The notes below the pieces were generated by a model. It worked only from the letters and a program-made list of their open reading frames with translations, was not told where the DNA came from and did not search any database. From NCBI RefSeq assembly GCF_012958305.1, contig NZ_JABBYO010000001.1:372001-436000 (forward strand): a stretch of 64,000 bases of DNA, given 5' to 3'. The stretch's first letter is position 1; every line of letters begins with the position of its first letter. Source of the stretch: Tautonia rosea (lineage in GTDB: Bacteria; Planctomycetota; Planctomycetia; Isosphaerales; Isosphaeraceae). Of this stretch, positions 35,341-44,678 are shown piece after piece. A program made the translations under genes and the position numbers.

Positions 35341-37026
35341 TCAGGGCCGGGTTGGGGGGCGTCGTCGCCCGGGTTCGAACCGTTCAGCGGGATCGAACGT
35401 CACAATCCGAAGCGCCTGCAAGAGATCTTCCCGGACATTGGCCCACTGGGCCGTCAAGGGGCCGGCGCTGGGACTACTCCGAGCCCATTCAGCCACTTCC
35501 AGGGCCAATTCTGCCAGGGCCGGCTCAAGGTACGAAGGGGCCGGGGCTCGGGCCGTCAGGTGTTCGAGGGCAACGTCAGGGCGATCTTCGAGGGCGTTCG
35601 ACGCGGCTCGGCAGATGTCGGCAAGGCGACGCCGGTGGGTGCCGGCATTGGGCTCGGCCTCGAGCGAGTCGGCCAGTGCGTTCAATCCGAGATGATCGAG
35701 GCGGTCGAACAGGGAGCGAGCCAGGTGCGTGTATGAGGACGAGACCCAGGGCTCGGCACCGGGAAAATGACCAGGGACCGCCAGCAGGGCGGCGGATCGT
35801 TCGGAAGGGCGGGCAAGGAGCTGGGCGTAGCGGAGCTGATTTTGAGCCGTCGCCTGCTTTGGGATCGATTCCCAGGCGGGAGCCATCCAGAGGGCCGCCG
35901 GTCCGGTCGGATTTCCGGAGGAGAGCAGATCCGCAGGGCGGGCCGACCAGCCTAACGCCGCGCCGAGGATCAGACCAAGGCCCCCAAGGATCGACAGGGT
36001 TCCGCCCCCGAGACGAATCTGCCCCATCGCTCGGACGGCCCGGCGGGTGAGGGAGGGTCCAGGGCTTGGCGAGGGAACCGTGGGAGAAGCCGTGGGCTCC
36101 TCGGTCGAGATGGTGGGAATCGTCTGGGTGGCGGTGACGATTCCCCGGAGACGGAGAAGTTCCCGATCGAGTTCGGAAGCTGACTCGTAGCGATCTTCGG
36201 GCTTCTTGGCCATGAGCTTCATGACCAGCTTGACCAGCTCTGGGGGCAGGTCAGGCCGGTGAACGGCCAGGTCGACTGGTTGTTCCTGAAGGTGTTTCAA
36301 GGCCACTGCCACGGCCGTCTCTGCGCGGAACGGGGGAACCCCGGCAAGCATGTGGTAGAAGGTGACCCCCATCGAGTAGAGGTCGCTGCGATGGTCGAGG
36401 CTAAGCCCCCGGACCTGCTCGGGGCTCATGTACATGGGAGTGCCGAGGGTGACACCCTCCTGAGTCAGGTGGAGCGCCTCGGCCCCTTGTTCTCGGCAGA
36501 GGCCGAAGTCGGCCACCTTGACCTGCCCTTTGCGGGTCAGCATCAGGTTCTCGGGCTTGATATCGCGGTGGATGAGTCCCAGCTCGCTGGCCGCGGTCAT
36601 GGCCTGGCACGTTTGCCGCATGATGGAGAAAGCCAGGGGAAGCTCGACGGTCCCTTTTTTCCGGAGGTAATCCCGAAGGTTCGTTCCCTGGACGTACTCC
36701 ATGGCGATGAAGCGCAGGTCGCCGTCTCGCCCGAGGGTATAGACCTGGACAATGTTCGGGTGGTTCAACCGGGCCACCGCGGTGGCCTCGATCTCAAATC
36801 GGCTCAGGTAGGTGGGATTGGAAACCAGGGAGGGCCGGAGCACCTTCAACGCGACCGGCCGATTGAGCCCTTGCTGCCGGGCGAGATAGACCTCTCCCAT
36901 CCCTCCCCGGCCGATCAATCGTTCGACCAAAAACTCGCCACCGAGCAACTTGCCCGTCAGATCAGGTGAGGAGTCTCCCGATGAAGCCGAGTGGTCCCAT
37001 CCAGTGGTCGTCTCAGAATCACTCAT
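35341..37026 (-). CDS. Membrane-anchored Ser/Thr protein kinase
   Basis: The start at 37026 gives 561 residues. The kinase domain (about 30-300) is complete: Gly loop [16 protein letters not shown] Lys in [15 protein letters not shown] catalytic loop, DFG in [10 protein letters not shown], and YMSPEQ in place of APE. A transmembrane helix lies at about 338-358, followed by ~200 residues outside the membrane that look helical and Ala/Leu-rich. It is a Hanks-type kinase of the PknB group as expanded in planctomycetes. The downstream gene encodes an FHA-GAF-SpoIIE phosphatase, so the pair may form a phosphorylation switch. Confidence 0.95.
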   Translation of the reverse strand: MSDSETTTGWDHSASSGDSSPDLTGKLLGGEFLVERLIGRGGMGEVYLARQQGLNRPVALKVLRPSLVSNPTYLSRFEIEATAVARLNHPNIVQVYTLGRDGDLRFIAMEYVQGTNLRDYLRKKGTVELPLAFSIMRQTCQAMTAASELGLIHRDIKPENLMLTRKGQVKVADFGLCREQGAEALHLTQEGVTLGTPMYMSPEQVRGLSLDHRSDLYSMGVTFYHMLAGVPPFRAETAVAVALKHLQEQPVDLAVHRPDLPPELVKLVMKLMAKKPEDRYESASELDRELLRLRGIVTATQTIPTISTEEPTASPTVPSPSPGPSLTRRAVRAMGQIRLGGGTLSILGGLGLILGAALGWSARPADLLSSGNPTGPAALWMAPAWESIPKQATAQNQLRYAQLLARPSERSAALLAVPGHFPGAEPWVSSSYTHLARSLFDRLDHLGLNALADSLEAEPNAGTHRRRLADICRAASNALEDRPDVALEHLTARAPAPSYLEPALAELALEVAEWARSSPSAGPLTAQWANVREDLLQALRIVTFDPAERFEPGRRRPPTRP

Positions 37027-37406
37027 TGGTCCACTCGGACTCCGAGAGGTTCGACCGACGCCCCAGAGGGTTGTTCGAAGTGCTGGAGACGCTTTGACTA
37101 GTGTAGTGATCGCCTGGCGACCCTGCAAACAGGAAAACCGATGCACCGAGCCTCAACCCCCCTTCAAACAGACGGTGCCAGGAGGATTGGCTAAGAATCG
37201 AGAGGTTTGGGGAAACTCTGTGGAATTTGAAACCGCAAGGACGACGCGATTGACCCGGATGAGCGGATCGGAGCAGTTCGGAAGAGGACTCTCGCCGAGG
37301 GGCGAAGACGCAAGGTAGAATGATTCAAGAGTGTGTGTTCCCGGACAGGTCCAGGCAACTGTGCTTCGAAACGGCCCGGGGTTCTCGACTCGGGGAGGTT
37401 TACGAG
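37027..37406. other. Divergent intergenic region, 380 bp
   Basis: This separates the kinase (minus) from the secreted protein (plus). I see no RNA gene, repeat or clear promoter consensus. An in-frame ATG at 37320 would extend the plus-strand gene but lacks a Shine-Dalgarno sequence. Confidence 0.4.
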
Positions 37407-38159
37407 ATGACTCGCAACAGGCTCCGAGGGGTGATTCTGGGGATCGGCGTCACCGGTTTGCTGACGCTGGGGGCGTCGGGAACTCGTGCTCAAGGCCCGT
37501 TCACGACGCCGGCACAGATGGCGGCGTTCAATGTCCCTCGATTCCAGCCCGGCGGAGGGGAATGGGCCCGGGTGGTGACGGCCACACCGAAATGGATTGT
37601 GCTCGAAAATGCGGCGGGACAGCAGTTTCCGGTCTCGTTCGGCGCGATTGAGGTCTTTGTGATCCGCTGGCCGGCGGATCCGAGGATGGCCGGTCCCGGA
37701 ACCCTGGCTGAGGTGACGGGCGTTGATCTGATGAACGGCAGCGTTGTGGCTGGCCACGTAGACCTGTTCGAAGGGTCGTCCCGCGCCCTGGTCACGCCAA
37801 CCTCGCTGGTGATGGTCGGATACAATCGGGTGGTGAATCCGAATAATCCGTTTCAGATGAATGTGTTCGGCCGCTATTCGATGATTCCCGGAGAGGAATG
37901 GATGCCGCAGCGGCGTCATCTGGTGGGAGCGTTGATCGCCGGCAATCCAATTGTGATTGCCCCACCGAGGGGACCATCGGCCATGGTCGTCCCCGGCTCG
38001 GGGGGCATGTCGGTGACTCAGGTCACGATTGGATCACCCTCGTTTGTCAGGCCTGGTGATCTTGTCTGGTACTTGCCTGTCAACGCGACACCGCAGACCC
38101 TCGCGGTGGGCCGTCTGGTGATTCACAAGACGATCCCGCTTGCGCAGTTTGTGCCGTGA
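37407..38159 (+). CDS. Secreted hypothetical protein
   Basis: The ATG at 37407, preceded by GGAGG at eight bases, gives 250 residues with a signal peptide (MTRNRLRGVILGIGVTGLLTLGASGTRAQ). The mature part is beta-rich and repetitive, with two internal segments having the theme P-x-W-I/M-x-L-x-N and the closing GRLVIHKTIPLAQFVP. No catalytic motif or binding signature is recognisable. The composition suggests a small periplasmic or secreted beta protein. Function unknown. Confidence 0.75.
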   Translation: MTRNRLRGVILGIGVTGLLTLGASGTRAQGPFTTPAQMAAFNVPRFQPGGGEWARVVTATPKWIVLENAAGQQFPVSFGAIEVFVIRWPADPRMAGPGTLAEVTGVDLMNGSVVAGHVDLFEGSSRALVTPTSLVMVGYNRVVNPNNPFQMNVFGRYSMIPGEEWMPQRRHLVGALIAGNPIVIAPPRGPSAMVVPGSGGMSVTQVTIGSPSFVRPGDLVWYLPVNATPQTLAVGRLVIHKTIPLAQFVP

Positions 38160-38219
38160 GAGCCATCCGACGGCTCGGAATCGCTGCGTGCAACGCATGG
38201 TCAAAGGAGGTGGTTCACC

Positions 38220-39605
38220 TCACTCCTCCGCTCGCGGGTCCGTGAGGTCAAGCCCCTCCAGGTCGGCCTGGACCCGGATGTGGTGATCGGTGAACCGGGT
38301 ATGCCGCATCGAGCTTTCGCGGGGCGGCATGTGACAGGTGACGCAACTCTGGGTGGTCTCGATCGGACAGAAGAGAGTGCTGGCGAGGTCTTGAGGCTGC
38401 CGGGACGCGCGTGCGAAATCGTTCGAGCGGGAGTCGGAGTGACAGGAAAGACAGACGGTGTCGTAGTGTGTGGGGTTCGTCTCGACGTTTCGGTGTGGAT
38501 TGTGGCAACTGACGCAATCAAACTTCGCCGAGGTCGGCGACTGGGTATAGCACGCGCTTCTGACGAACGTCGTTGCCTGAAACCGCACAAGGAACGGATT
38601 ACTCGACTCGTCCTGAGGGCCTGATTCTGAAGCGCGATGGCAGTCTGCGCACAGGTTGACTACCTGATTAGCCGAACCTAGCCGGGGACGGACGATCGCA
38701 GGTTCGCTGAATCCGCCCTCCACGGCGGCCAGATGGTTCCCACCGGGACCATGACAGCGCTCACATCGGACTCCACCCTCAAGGACTGTGAATTGGGGGG
38801 GCGATGAGTTCGTTTGCAGGTGGGTTGTGTGGCAGTTCAGGCAACTCTGCTGCTCGTGCTCGGGGAGTGGTCGTCCGAGGAACTCGGACGGGAAACCAGG
38901 CCGGGGAAGGTGACCGGTCGTGAGGTCCCATCCCACGTCGCCGGCATAGTGGGAGAGTCGCAGTTCGACCACATTGCCAAATCGGTCGATCCCGACCGGC
39001 GTGAACCCGTGGTGTCCCGATCCCATCAGGTGCGAAAGAACCAACTCGAAACGCTCGTCCGCAACCGAGGTCTCGACGATGATCTGGTCCCCGTCCCTGC
39101 GAAAGGAATGAATGACCTCAGGATCTTCGGGGTCGGCGAGGGGTTCATCCGGAATGGGGAGTTGATCCAGGTCTGCGACACCGGTGAAGGTGCTGGCGTG
39201 GTGACTGGTCTGCTGGTCTCGACCGATCTCTCCATGACACGAAACGCAGCGATCCGAGCCGACATAGACGGCGGGTTCAACCCGCATCGGATCGTCGTCG
39301 AAACCGAGAGTTCGAGCCTCGCTCAACGCGGATTCCGCGGTTTGCAGATCACCGCGTTGCAGCGCAGCCCTGCTGAGCAGCCAGTGAGCTTCGGCGTCGG
39401 GACGAACTCTTGCCGCAAGGGTCTCCCAGGCAAGCTCACCCTGACCCTGTTCCAGGAGCGACCGGGCCATTGCGTCTCGATCGTGATCAGGAACTCCGTC
39501 TCCAGCAGGATCGATCCCTCGACCAATCCACCAGACTCCCACTCCCAACATCACTGAAAACGAGGCAATGACGACACGCAACGAACCGGACGACGGAACT
39601 GTCAT
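38220..39605 (-). CDS. Multiheme cytochrome c with TPR-like N-terminus (seven CxxCH)
   Basis: This 461-residue protein has an N-terminal membrane anchor or signal (VVIASFSVMLGVGVWWIG). Residues ~40-105 are a TPR-like helical repeat (EAHWLLSRAALQRGDLQTAESALSEA). The rest contains seven CxxCH heme-c motifs: CVSCH near 119, then CLNCH, CERCH, CADCH, CVSCH, CLSCH and a last CVTCH near 420, plus many extra His for axial ligands. It is similar to the cytochrome c-554/NrfB-like and planctomycete CxxCH-TPR proteins. It should move electrons in the periplasm; the partner is unknown. Confidence 0.92.
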   Translation of the reverse strand: MTVPSSGSLRVVIASFSVMLGVGVWWIGRGIDPAGDGVPDHDRDAMARSLLEQGQGELAWETLAARVRPDAEAHWLLSRAALQRGDLQTAESALSEARTLGFDDDPMRVEPAVYVGSDRCVSCHGEIGRDQQTSHHASTFTGVADLDQLPIPDEPLADPEDPEVIHSFRRDGDQIIVETSVADERFELVLSHLMGSGHHGFTPVGIDRFGNVVELRLSHYAGDVGWDLTTGHLPRPGFPSEFLGRPLPEHEQQSCLNCHTTHLQTNSSPPQFTVLEGGVRCERCHGPGGNHLAAVEGGFSEPAIVRPRLGSANQVVNLCADCHRASESGPQDESSNPFLVRFQATTFVRSACYTQSPTSAKFDCVSCHNPHRNVETNPTHYDTVCLSCHSDSRSNDFARASRQPQDLASTLFCPIETTQSCVTCHMPPRESSMRHTRFTDHHIRVQADLEGLDLTDPRAEE

Positions 39606-39751
39606 GAAGAACAGGGCCTTTAATGAATCAATGAAATCATTTTCGTTCCTGGGGAAGAGTCAGTGTAGTCCGATTGTCTACCCGGCCTGGACGAAAACGC
39701 ATGCAGCCAAGAGTCAATCAGCGACGTCGAGGCGCACTGTTGCCAAGATTT

Positions 39752-39768
39752 TTTAGAAAAATTCTAAA
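39752..39768. promoter_or_regulatory. AT-rich inverted repeat upstream of the multiheme cytochrome
   Basis: TTTAGAA (39752-39758) and TTCTAAA (39762-39768) form a perfect 7-bp inverted repeat with a 3-base spacer, in a locally AT-rich tract. It lies 147 bases upstream of the cytochrome start and about 100 bases after the stop of the upstream gene. It could be an operator or a weak terminator. Confidence 0.3.
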
Positions 39769-39867
39769 CAACGATTTCGAAGACGGGCTGGCGCTGTGCC
39801 GAGGAAGTGGGGGGAGGAATTGAGACGAATGACGCCCCGAGGGTTGCAAGAGCGTCGACTGGGCGGG

Positions 39868-41472
39868 TCAGTCAGCCGCGTCAGAGGGGGGTGGGGGACT
39901 CATCGGTCGGAGGTCGCGTTCCTGGTACAGCGGGAGATAGCGATAATAGACTTCGAGGGTCAGGATGGACATGCAGGTCATGTAGTGGCGGCCAGCGTTG
40001 CGTCCCCAGCGGTCGGGCTGGGGGCTTTGCGGGTCCCAGCTTCCCCGGTCGCACCCTTCACCCTTGACCTGGTTGGCGATGAGGCCCTCGCGGATCCGAG
40101 CATTCCATTGCTCCCAGGGTTTGCCGCCGAGGTTGTGGAGCATTTGCGTGGCGTAATACCAGTAGTAGATGTTTCGATCGCCCGAGGTCATCAAATCCTT
40201 GAAGACCTGGGCCGCTCCGGTGCGCAAGGCCGGGGTGGTACGTCTCCAGCCGAGGTACTGGCGGCAAAGGAGGGCCTCGGCAGTCATGACTGGGCTCGGT
40301 TTGCGTCCGGGCATGTAGCCGTAGGTTGCACCCTGCGGATCCGACGCCGCACTGTCGAGGTAGCGTTGGCACGCGGCAACCACATGATCAGGGATGCTAA
40401 TCCCTGCCAGTGAGGCGCTTCGTAGCGCCAGCATTTGCCAGCCGAAGACGGAGGTATCGCCCGCGTCTCCCGGCTGATAACGCCAGCCGCCGTCTTGCTG
40501 GTTCTGAGCCATGATGATGAACCGCACCGCCTGCCGAGCGGGTTGCAGAAGCTCGACATCTCGGGAAACGCCGTAGGCTTCGCAAAGGGCCATCGTGGCA
40601 ATCGCATGGCTGTACATGCGGGAGTTGCCTTCGCCGCCGAGGAACAGTTCTCCACTGGGCTGTTGGGCTCCTTTGAGCCAGGTCAAGCCGCGGGCGATAC
40701 TAGTCTGGTAGCGGCCGGGTTCGACGTGCGAATGACCTGCGCCGAGAATGGGGAGCAGCGCCAGTCCGGTCGCGCCCGTGTCCGAGTTCATCGAATCGTT
40801 TCCCGGGCATGGACCTTCGGTGCAATGGGGCAGGCAGTTCAGAGACCAGTTCCCCGCAGGCCCTTGATGCCGGAGCAGCCATTGGAGGCCTCGCTCGACG
40901 GCTTCTTCCGATTCGGCGGTTCCCCCTTCTCGACGAAGCAACGCAGCTTTCATCGCGGCGCTTCGGCCCGAGAAGGGGGCAATTTGCGCCTGGCTTCCGA
41001 GTTGCGTGGCCATCGGAGCCTGGCCGAGGATCAAGCGATCGGGGCGCTCGACGACCATTTCAAGAGGGCTCGCTTGCAGTTCGGGTCCGAACCGGGCCGC
41101 AAGTTCGGGAACATTCACGATCTCAGGGTCGAGGGCGGTTGGATCGATCGGCAGCGAGGGGGTCGGGTCGTCGAGTCGGGTGAAGGGATCCCCGGATTGG
41201 TCGAGTTCGTCGAGGGAGGTCAGGTCGTCGGTGAGCTGATCGGCCATGCGGGCCTGGAAACCGGGATCGCCGTTGTCCTGCTCGGCCAAGGGGTTGAGGA
41301 AGGCGAGAATCGCGATCAGGATGATCAGAATCAGGTGCGTCAGCAGACTCGCCGACCAGGGGGTGAGATTCCTGGTCCAGAAGGGCGGGTTCTGATCAAG
41401 TCGGAGGATGGCCCGTCGCAAGGCGATTCGGGTTCGGCGGAGAGGTCGAAACCGCTTGGGAAGGGTCGGCAT
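39868..41472 (-). CDS. Membrane-anchored prenyltransferase/squalene-oxidase repeat protein
   Basis: This 534-residue protein has a basic N-terminus, one transmembrane helix (about 42-60, LLTHLILIILIAILAFL), and a ~110-residue disordered linker. A C-terminal alpha/alpha-toroid of terpene-cyclase type follows (about 190-510; GLQWLLRHQGPAGNWSL, GLTWLKGAQQPSGE, AVRFIIMAQNQQDGGWRY). The catalytic DxDD of squalene-hopene cyclase is not visible, so it is probably not a cyclase. Proteins of this kind are common and uncharacterised in planctomycetes, often with serine proteases or kinases nearby. Confidence 0.88.
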   Translation of the reverse strand: MPTLPKRFRPLRRTRIALRRAILRLDQNPPFWTRNLTPWSASLLTHLILIILIAILAFLNPLAEQDNGDPGFQARMADQLTDDLTSLDELDQSGDPFTRLDDPTPSLPIDPTALDPEIVNVPELAARFGPELQASPLEMVVERPDRLILGQAPMATQLGSQAQIAPFSGRSAAMKAALLRREGGTAESEEAVERGLQWLLRHQGPAGNWSLNCLPHCTEGPCPGNDSMNSDTGATGLALLPILGAGHSHVEPGRYQTSIARGLTWLKGAQQPSGELFLGGEGNSRMYSHAIATMALCEAYGVSRDVELLQPARQAVRFIIMAQNQQDGGWRYQPGDAGDTSVFGWQMLALRSASLAGISIPDHVVAACQRYLDSAASDPQGATYGYMPGRKPSPVMTAEALLCRQYLGWRRTTPALRTGAAQVFKDLMTSGDRNIYYWYYATQMLHNLGGKPWEQWNARIREGLIANQVKGEGCDRGSWDPQSPQPDRWGRNAGRHYMTCMSILTLEVYYRYLPLYQERDLRPMSPPPPSDAAD

Positions 41473-41616
41473 CGCTCGCTCCGGTGGAGAAAATGATCGA
41501 GGAACCCCTGATTGTGGTCAAATCATTGTAACGCACGAGACCAGAACCCCTCGGAACAGAGGGTTCTCGATCACGATTCCGAAGACCCTCAGAGAAGGAC
41601 GACGTCTGAGGCGTTT

Positions 41617-44289
41617 TCATTCGGACACGTCGATCCGCTCGACCGGTCCCCAGCCGAGGGCTTCGAGCGGGCCGAGGACGTCGTCTGCGTCGGCCACCAC
41701 GACCGCGACCAATCCTTCCGGACGAAGGCGACGGGAGGCGGCCCGAGCCATTGAGTCGAGGCTCACGGCATCCAGGCGTTCCGCGAACCGGGCGTGGTGG
41801 TCTGCTGGCAAGCCGTGCAGGAACAGACTGGCAAAGCGGGAAACCAGGTCCGAAGGGGTTTCGAAGTGCCGGGCGTGGCCTTCAAGAAGACTTCGCTTTG
41901 CGTCGTCGAGTTCGCGATCCGAGGGGGGCCGATCGCCGAGCAAACGTTCGATCTCCCGGACGATTTCCTCGACCGCCTCCGCAGCTCGGTCACTCTGCAC
42001 GGCCGCTGAGACGGTGAATGGACCGGCTCCGCGCCGGGCATCGAAGGCGCTGCGAACCCCGTAGGTCATCCCCCGACGTTCCCGGAGCGACTCGTTGAGC
42101 CGAGAGGAAAACTGACCGCCAAGAATCTGGTTCAAGACAATGGCATCGAGGTAATCGTCTGCTCGTCGATGCAAGCCGATCTGACCGACCCGGACGTTTG
42201 CCTGAGGAGCGTCGGGACGGTCGACCAGAAGAATTCTGCGGCGAGACGCTGAGGGCGGAGCGCTGGGAGGAATCGGCTCGGGAGCGGTTCCGGACCAGTC
42301 GCCGAGACGATCATCAAGTTGCCGGGCGATTGCCTCCGGGTCGATGTCTCCTGCGACGATCCAGGCTGATCCGACGGGGAGGTAGCGATCCGAGTGAAAC
42401 TGTCGCAGGTGCTCCCGGTCGAGCTGCTCGACCGATCCGATGGTGCCATCTGCCGGGACTTGATAGGGATGATCCTCGCCATAAAGGGTCCGGAGGAGTG
42501 CGAGGGCTGCGAGTGTCTCCGCTCGGTCTCGCCGGGCTTGAAGCGCGGCGAGGGTTTGATGCTGGATGCGGTTCCACTCGGCCTCGGGGAAGGTCGGATG
42601 ACGAAGGATGTCAATGGCCAGGTCGAGGCTCTTCTCGAGGTTCGCCGTCAGGCATCGCAGGCCGATGTAAGAACCATCCCAACCGGCTGAGGCCCAGAGG
42701 CTGGTGGCGATCGATTCGGCCTCGATCGCCAGATCAGAAGCCGATCGGGTCGTGGTTCCCTCGTCGAGCATCGCTGCGGTCAGGCTGGCCAGCCCGGCCC
42801 GATCGGGAGCGACGACCCCAGCTCCTCCGGGAACGGCGAGGCTGGCGGTAATGACCGGAAGATCGCGCCGCGCGATCGCCCAAAGCTCAGCACCGCATCT
42901 GAGACGCAATCGCTCGGGAACCGGTGCCCGGAAGGCCACGGGAGACGCGGCGGGCGGCGGTTGTGCTCGGTCGATCGGCTCGGGCGTCGATGACCGGTTT
43001 CGACCGAGGACGACCAGCTCAACCCGAGGGGTCGTCGTGCCATCTTCTCCAGCGATCACGCGACGCATGACCTCGGTGATCTGATCGGGAGTGACCCGAG
43101 CGAAACGATCGAAATCGGACGTAATCCTACCCGGGTCCCCGAGATAGACGTTGTACGCGTTGAGTCGATCGGCCACACCACCGAAGCCGCCGAGCGACTC
43201 CAAGGCGTAAATCAAGGCGCCGAGCCTGCCGGTCTGGGCGCGTTGCAACTCCTCAGGAGTGACGTGCCGGGCAATGCTGGCCAGTTCGGTGTCGATCAGG
43301 TCTCGGGCGGCTTCCCAGGACTGTCCCGGTCGGAGCGTGACCATGATGCCGAAGGTTCCGGCCAGCTCTCGGCCGGACTGGTAGGCCGAAACGTTCTGGG
43401 CGATTTGGGTATCGAGGACGAGCTTGCGGTAGAGTCGGCTCGATCGGCCCCGGGCCAGCACGTCGGCGGCGAGTCCCAGAGGGGCGTCGTCAGGGTGGAA
43501 CTGGGGGACGGTGTGCCAGGTCAGGTAAAGACGGTTCAACTCGACCCGATCTCGCAGGAGGATCGGATCGCTCGGCAGGGCGATGGTCTCTGGAAGTGAC
43601 GGAAGCATCGCGGGGACGCCGCCCGGAATCGAGTCGAAGTATCGTTCCGCGACCGAGAAGGCCTGATCCTCGTCAAGCTCGCCGACGAGGCAAAGACTGG
43701 CGTTGCTGGGAACATAGAACCGTCGGAAGAACGATTCCACCTGGACCAGGGAGGCCGCGGCCACGTCTTCCATGGCACCGATGGTCGGCCAATGATAGGG
43801 GTGATCGGGCGAATAGAGGGCTTCAGGCAAGACCCGAGGAACACTGCCATACGGGCGATTTGCGTAGTTTTGTCGGTATTCGTTCTGGACAACCCCTTTC
43901 TGGATGCTCAGCTTTTCTTCGCTCAGCGCCGGGAGGAGATGGCCCATCCGATCCGATTCCATCGCCAGGGCCAGTTCCAGGTGGGCCGTCGGCAGATCAA
44001 TGATGTAATTGGTGCGGTCGGGAGAGGTCGAGCCGTTGACGTAGGCCCCTTTCGGCTGGAGCGGTTTAAAGAAATCGCCAGGGAAATGCTGCGACCCCTC
44101 GAACATGAGATGTTCGAACAGATGGGCGAAACCGCGCTGGCCGTGCCGTTCGTTCTTCGAGCCAACGTGATACCAGAGGTTCACGGCCACGAGGGGCAGG
44201 CGAGGGTCTCGGCGAACGATGACATCGAGTCCGTTCGAGAGAGTGCGCTTCTGAAATGCGATGTCGGGAGGCCGGGAGAAGGGAATCAT
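41617..44289 (-). CDS. Double M16 zinc metallopeptidase (insulinase family)
   Basis: This 890-residue protein consists of two M16 halves in one chain. The N-terminal half has the inverted zinc motif His56-Leu-Phe-Glu-His60 and the third ligand Glu137 in KGVVQNEYR, so it should be active. The C-terminal half (from about 465) keeps the fold but lacks the zinc motif, as is normal for the inactive partner that closes the clamp. No signal peptide is evident. M16 enzymes degrade unfolded peptides. It has no operon partner; the next gene upstream is divergent. Confidence 0.93.
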   Translation of the reverse strand: MIPFSRPPDIAFQKRTLSNGLDVIVRRDPRLPLVAVNLWYHVGSKNERHGQRGFAHLFEHLMFEGSQHFPGDFFKPLQPKGAYVNGSTSPDRTNYIIDLPTAHLELALAMESDRMGHLLPALSEEKLSIQKGVVQNEYRQNYANRPYGSVPRVLPEALYSPDHPYHWPTIGAMEDVAAASLVQVESFFRRFYVPSNASLCLVGELDEDQAFSVAERYFDSIPGGVPAMLPSLPETIALPSDPILLRDRVELNRLYLTWHTVPQFHPDDAPLGLAADVLARGRSSRLYRKLVLDTQIAQNVSAYQSGRELAGTFGIMVTLRPGQSWEAARDLIDTELASIARHVTPEELQRAQTGRLGALIYALESLGGFGGVADRLNAYNVYLGDPGRITSDFDRFARVTPDQITEVMRRVIAGEDGTTTPRVELVVLGRNRSSTPEPIDRAQPPPAASPVAFRAPVPERLRLRCGAELWAIARRDLPVITASLAVPGGAGVVAPDRAGLASLTAAMLDEGTTTRSASDLAIEAESIATSLWASAGWDGSYIGLRCLTANLEKSLDLAIDILRHPTFPEAEWNRIQHQTLAALQARRDRAETLAALALLRTLYGEDHPYQVPADGTIGSVEQLDREHLRQFHSDRYLPVGSAWIVAGDIDPEAIARQLDDRLGDWSGTAPEPIPPSAPPSASRRRILLVDRPDAPQANVRVGQIGLHRRADDYLDAIVLNQILGGQFSSRLNESLRERRGMTYGVRSAFDARRGAGPFTVSAAVQSDRAAEAVEEIVREIERLLGDRPPSDRELDDAKRSLLEGHARHFETPSDLVSRFASLFLHGLPADHHARFAERLDAVSLDSMARAASRRLRPEGLVAVVVADADDVLGPLEALGWGPVERIDVSE

Positions 44290-44678
44290 GCCGGATTGGG
44301 TCTCGGGTGCGGGACCGGGTCAGCAAGGCGTTTGAGGACGGGGGAAACTTCCCGGGTCCCAAGACGGTCACATTTCCACCTTAGTCGAAGTACTCTTTCG
44401 TGCCTACCACGAGACGCGTTACCCTGAGGGAGAGAAGCAATCCTCTCGTGATCGGATGGAAATCCGTCCGGTTCAGGTTGTCTGGGGTCTATTGAGCGGT
44501 CGGATCGGTCGGTAAGATCGTTTCAATGGTCGCGGGCGATCATGATCGCGTGACCTGTACCTCGAGGCTGGATGGTCGTCGCGTCAGGGTTGATTGTGTC
44601 CGAGGAGTACGCCCCCCTTCGATCGAGACGCTGCCGCCGACCAGCAGAGTGCGATCGACGAATCAGCGGGAGCCGGTC
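44290..44678. other. Divergent intergenic region, 389 bp
   Basis: This lies between the M16 gene (minus) and the PP2C gene (plus). An ATG at 44526 is in frame with PP2C, but the extra residues are low-complexity and GGGAG stands before the GTG at 44679, so I leave this stretch as untranslated. No terminator or RNA gene is seen. Confidence 0.4.

Noticed and set aside
44526-44678. N-terminal extension of the PP2C gene
   Set aside because: The added residues have no family similarity, and the GTG at 44679 has a good Shine-Dalgarno sequence and matches the start of the domain.
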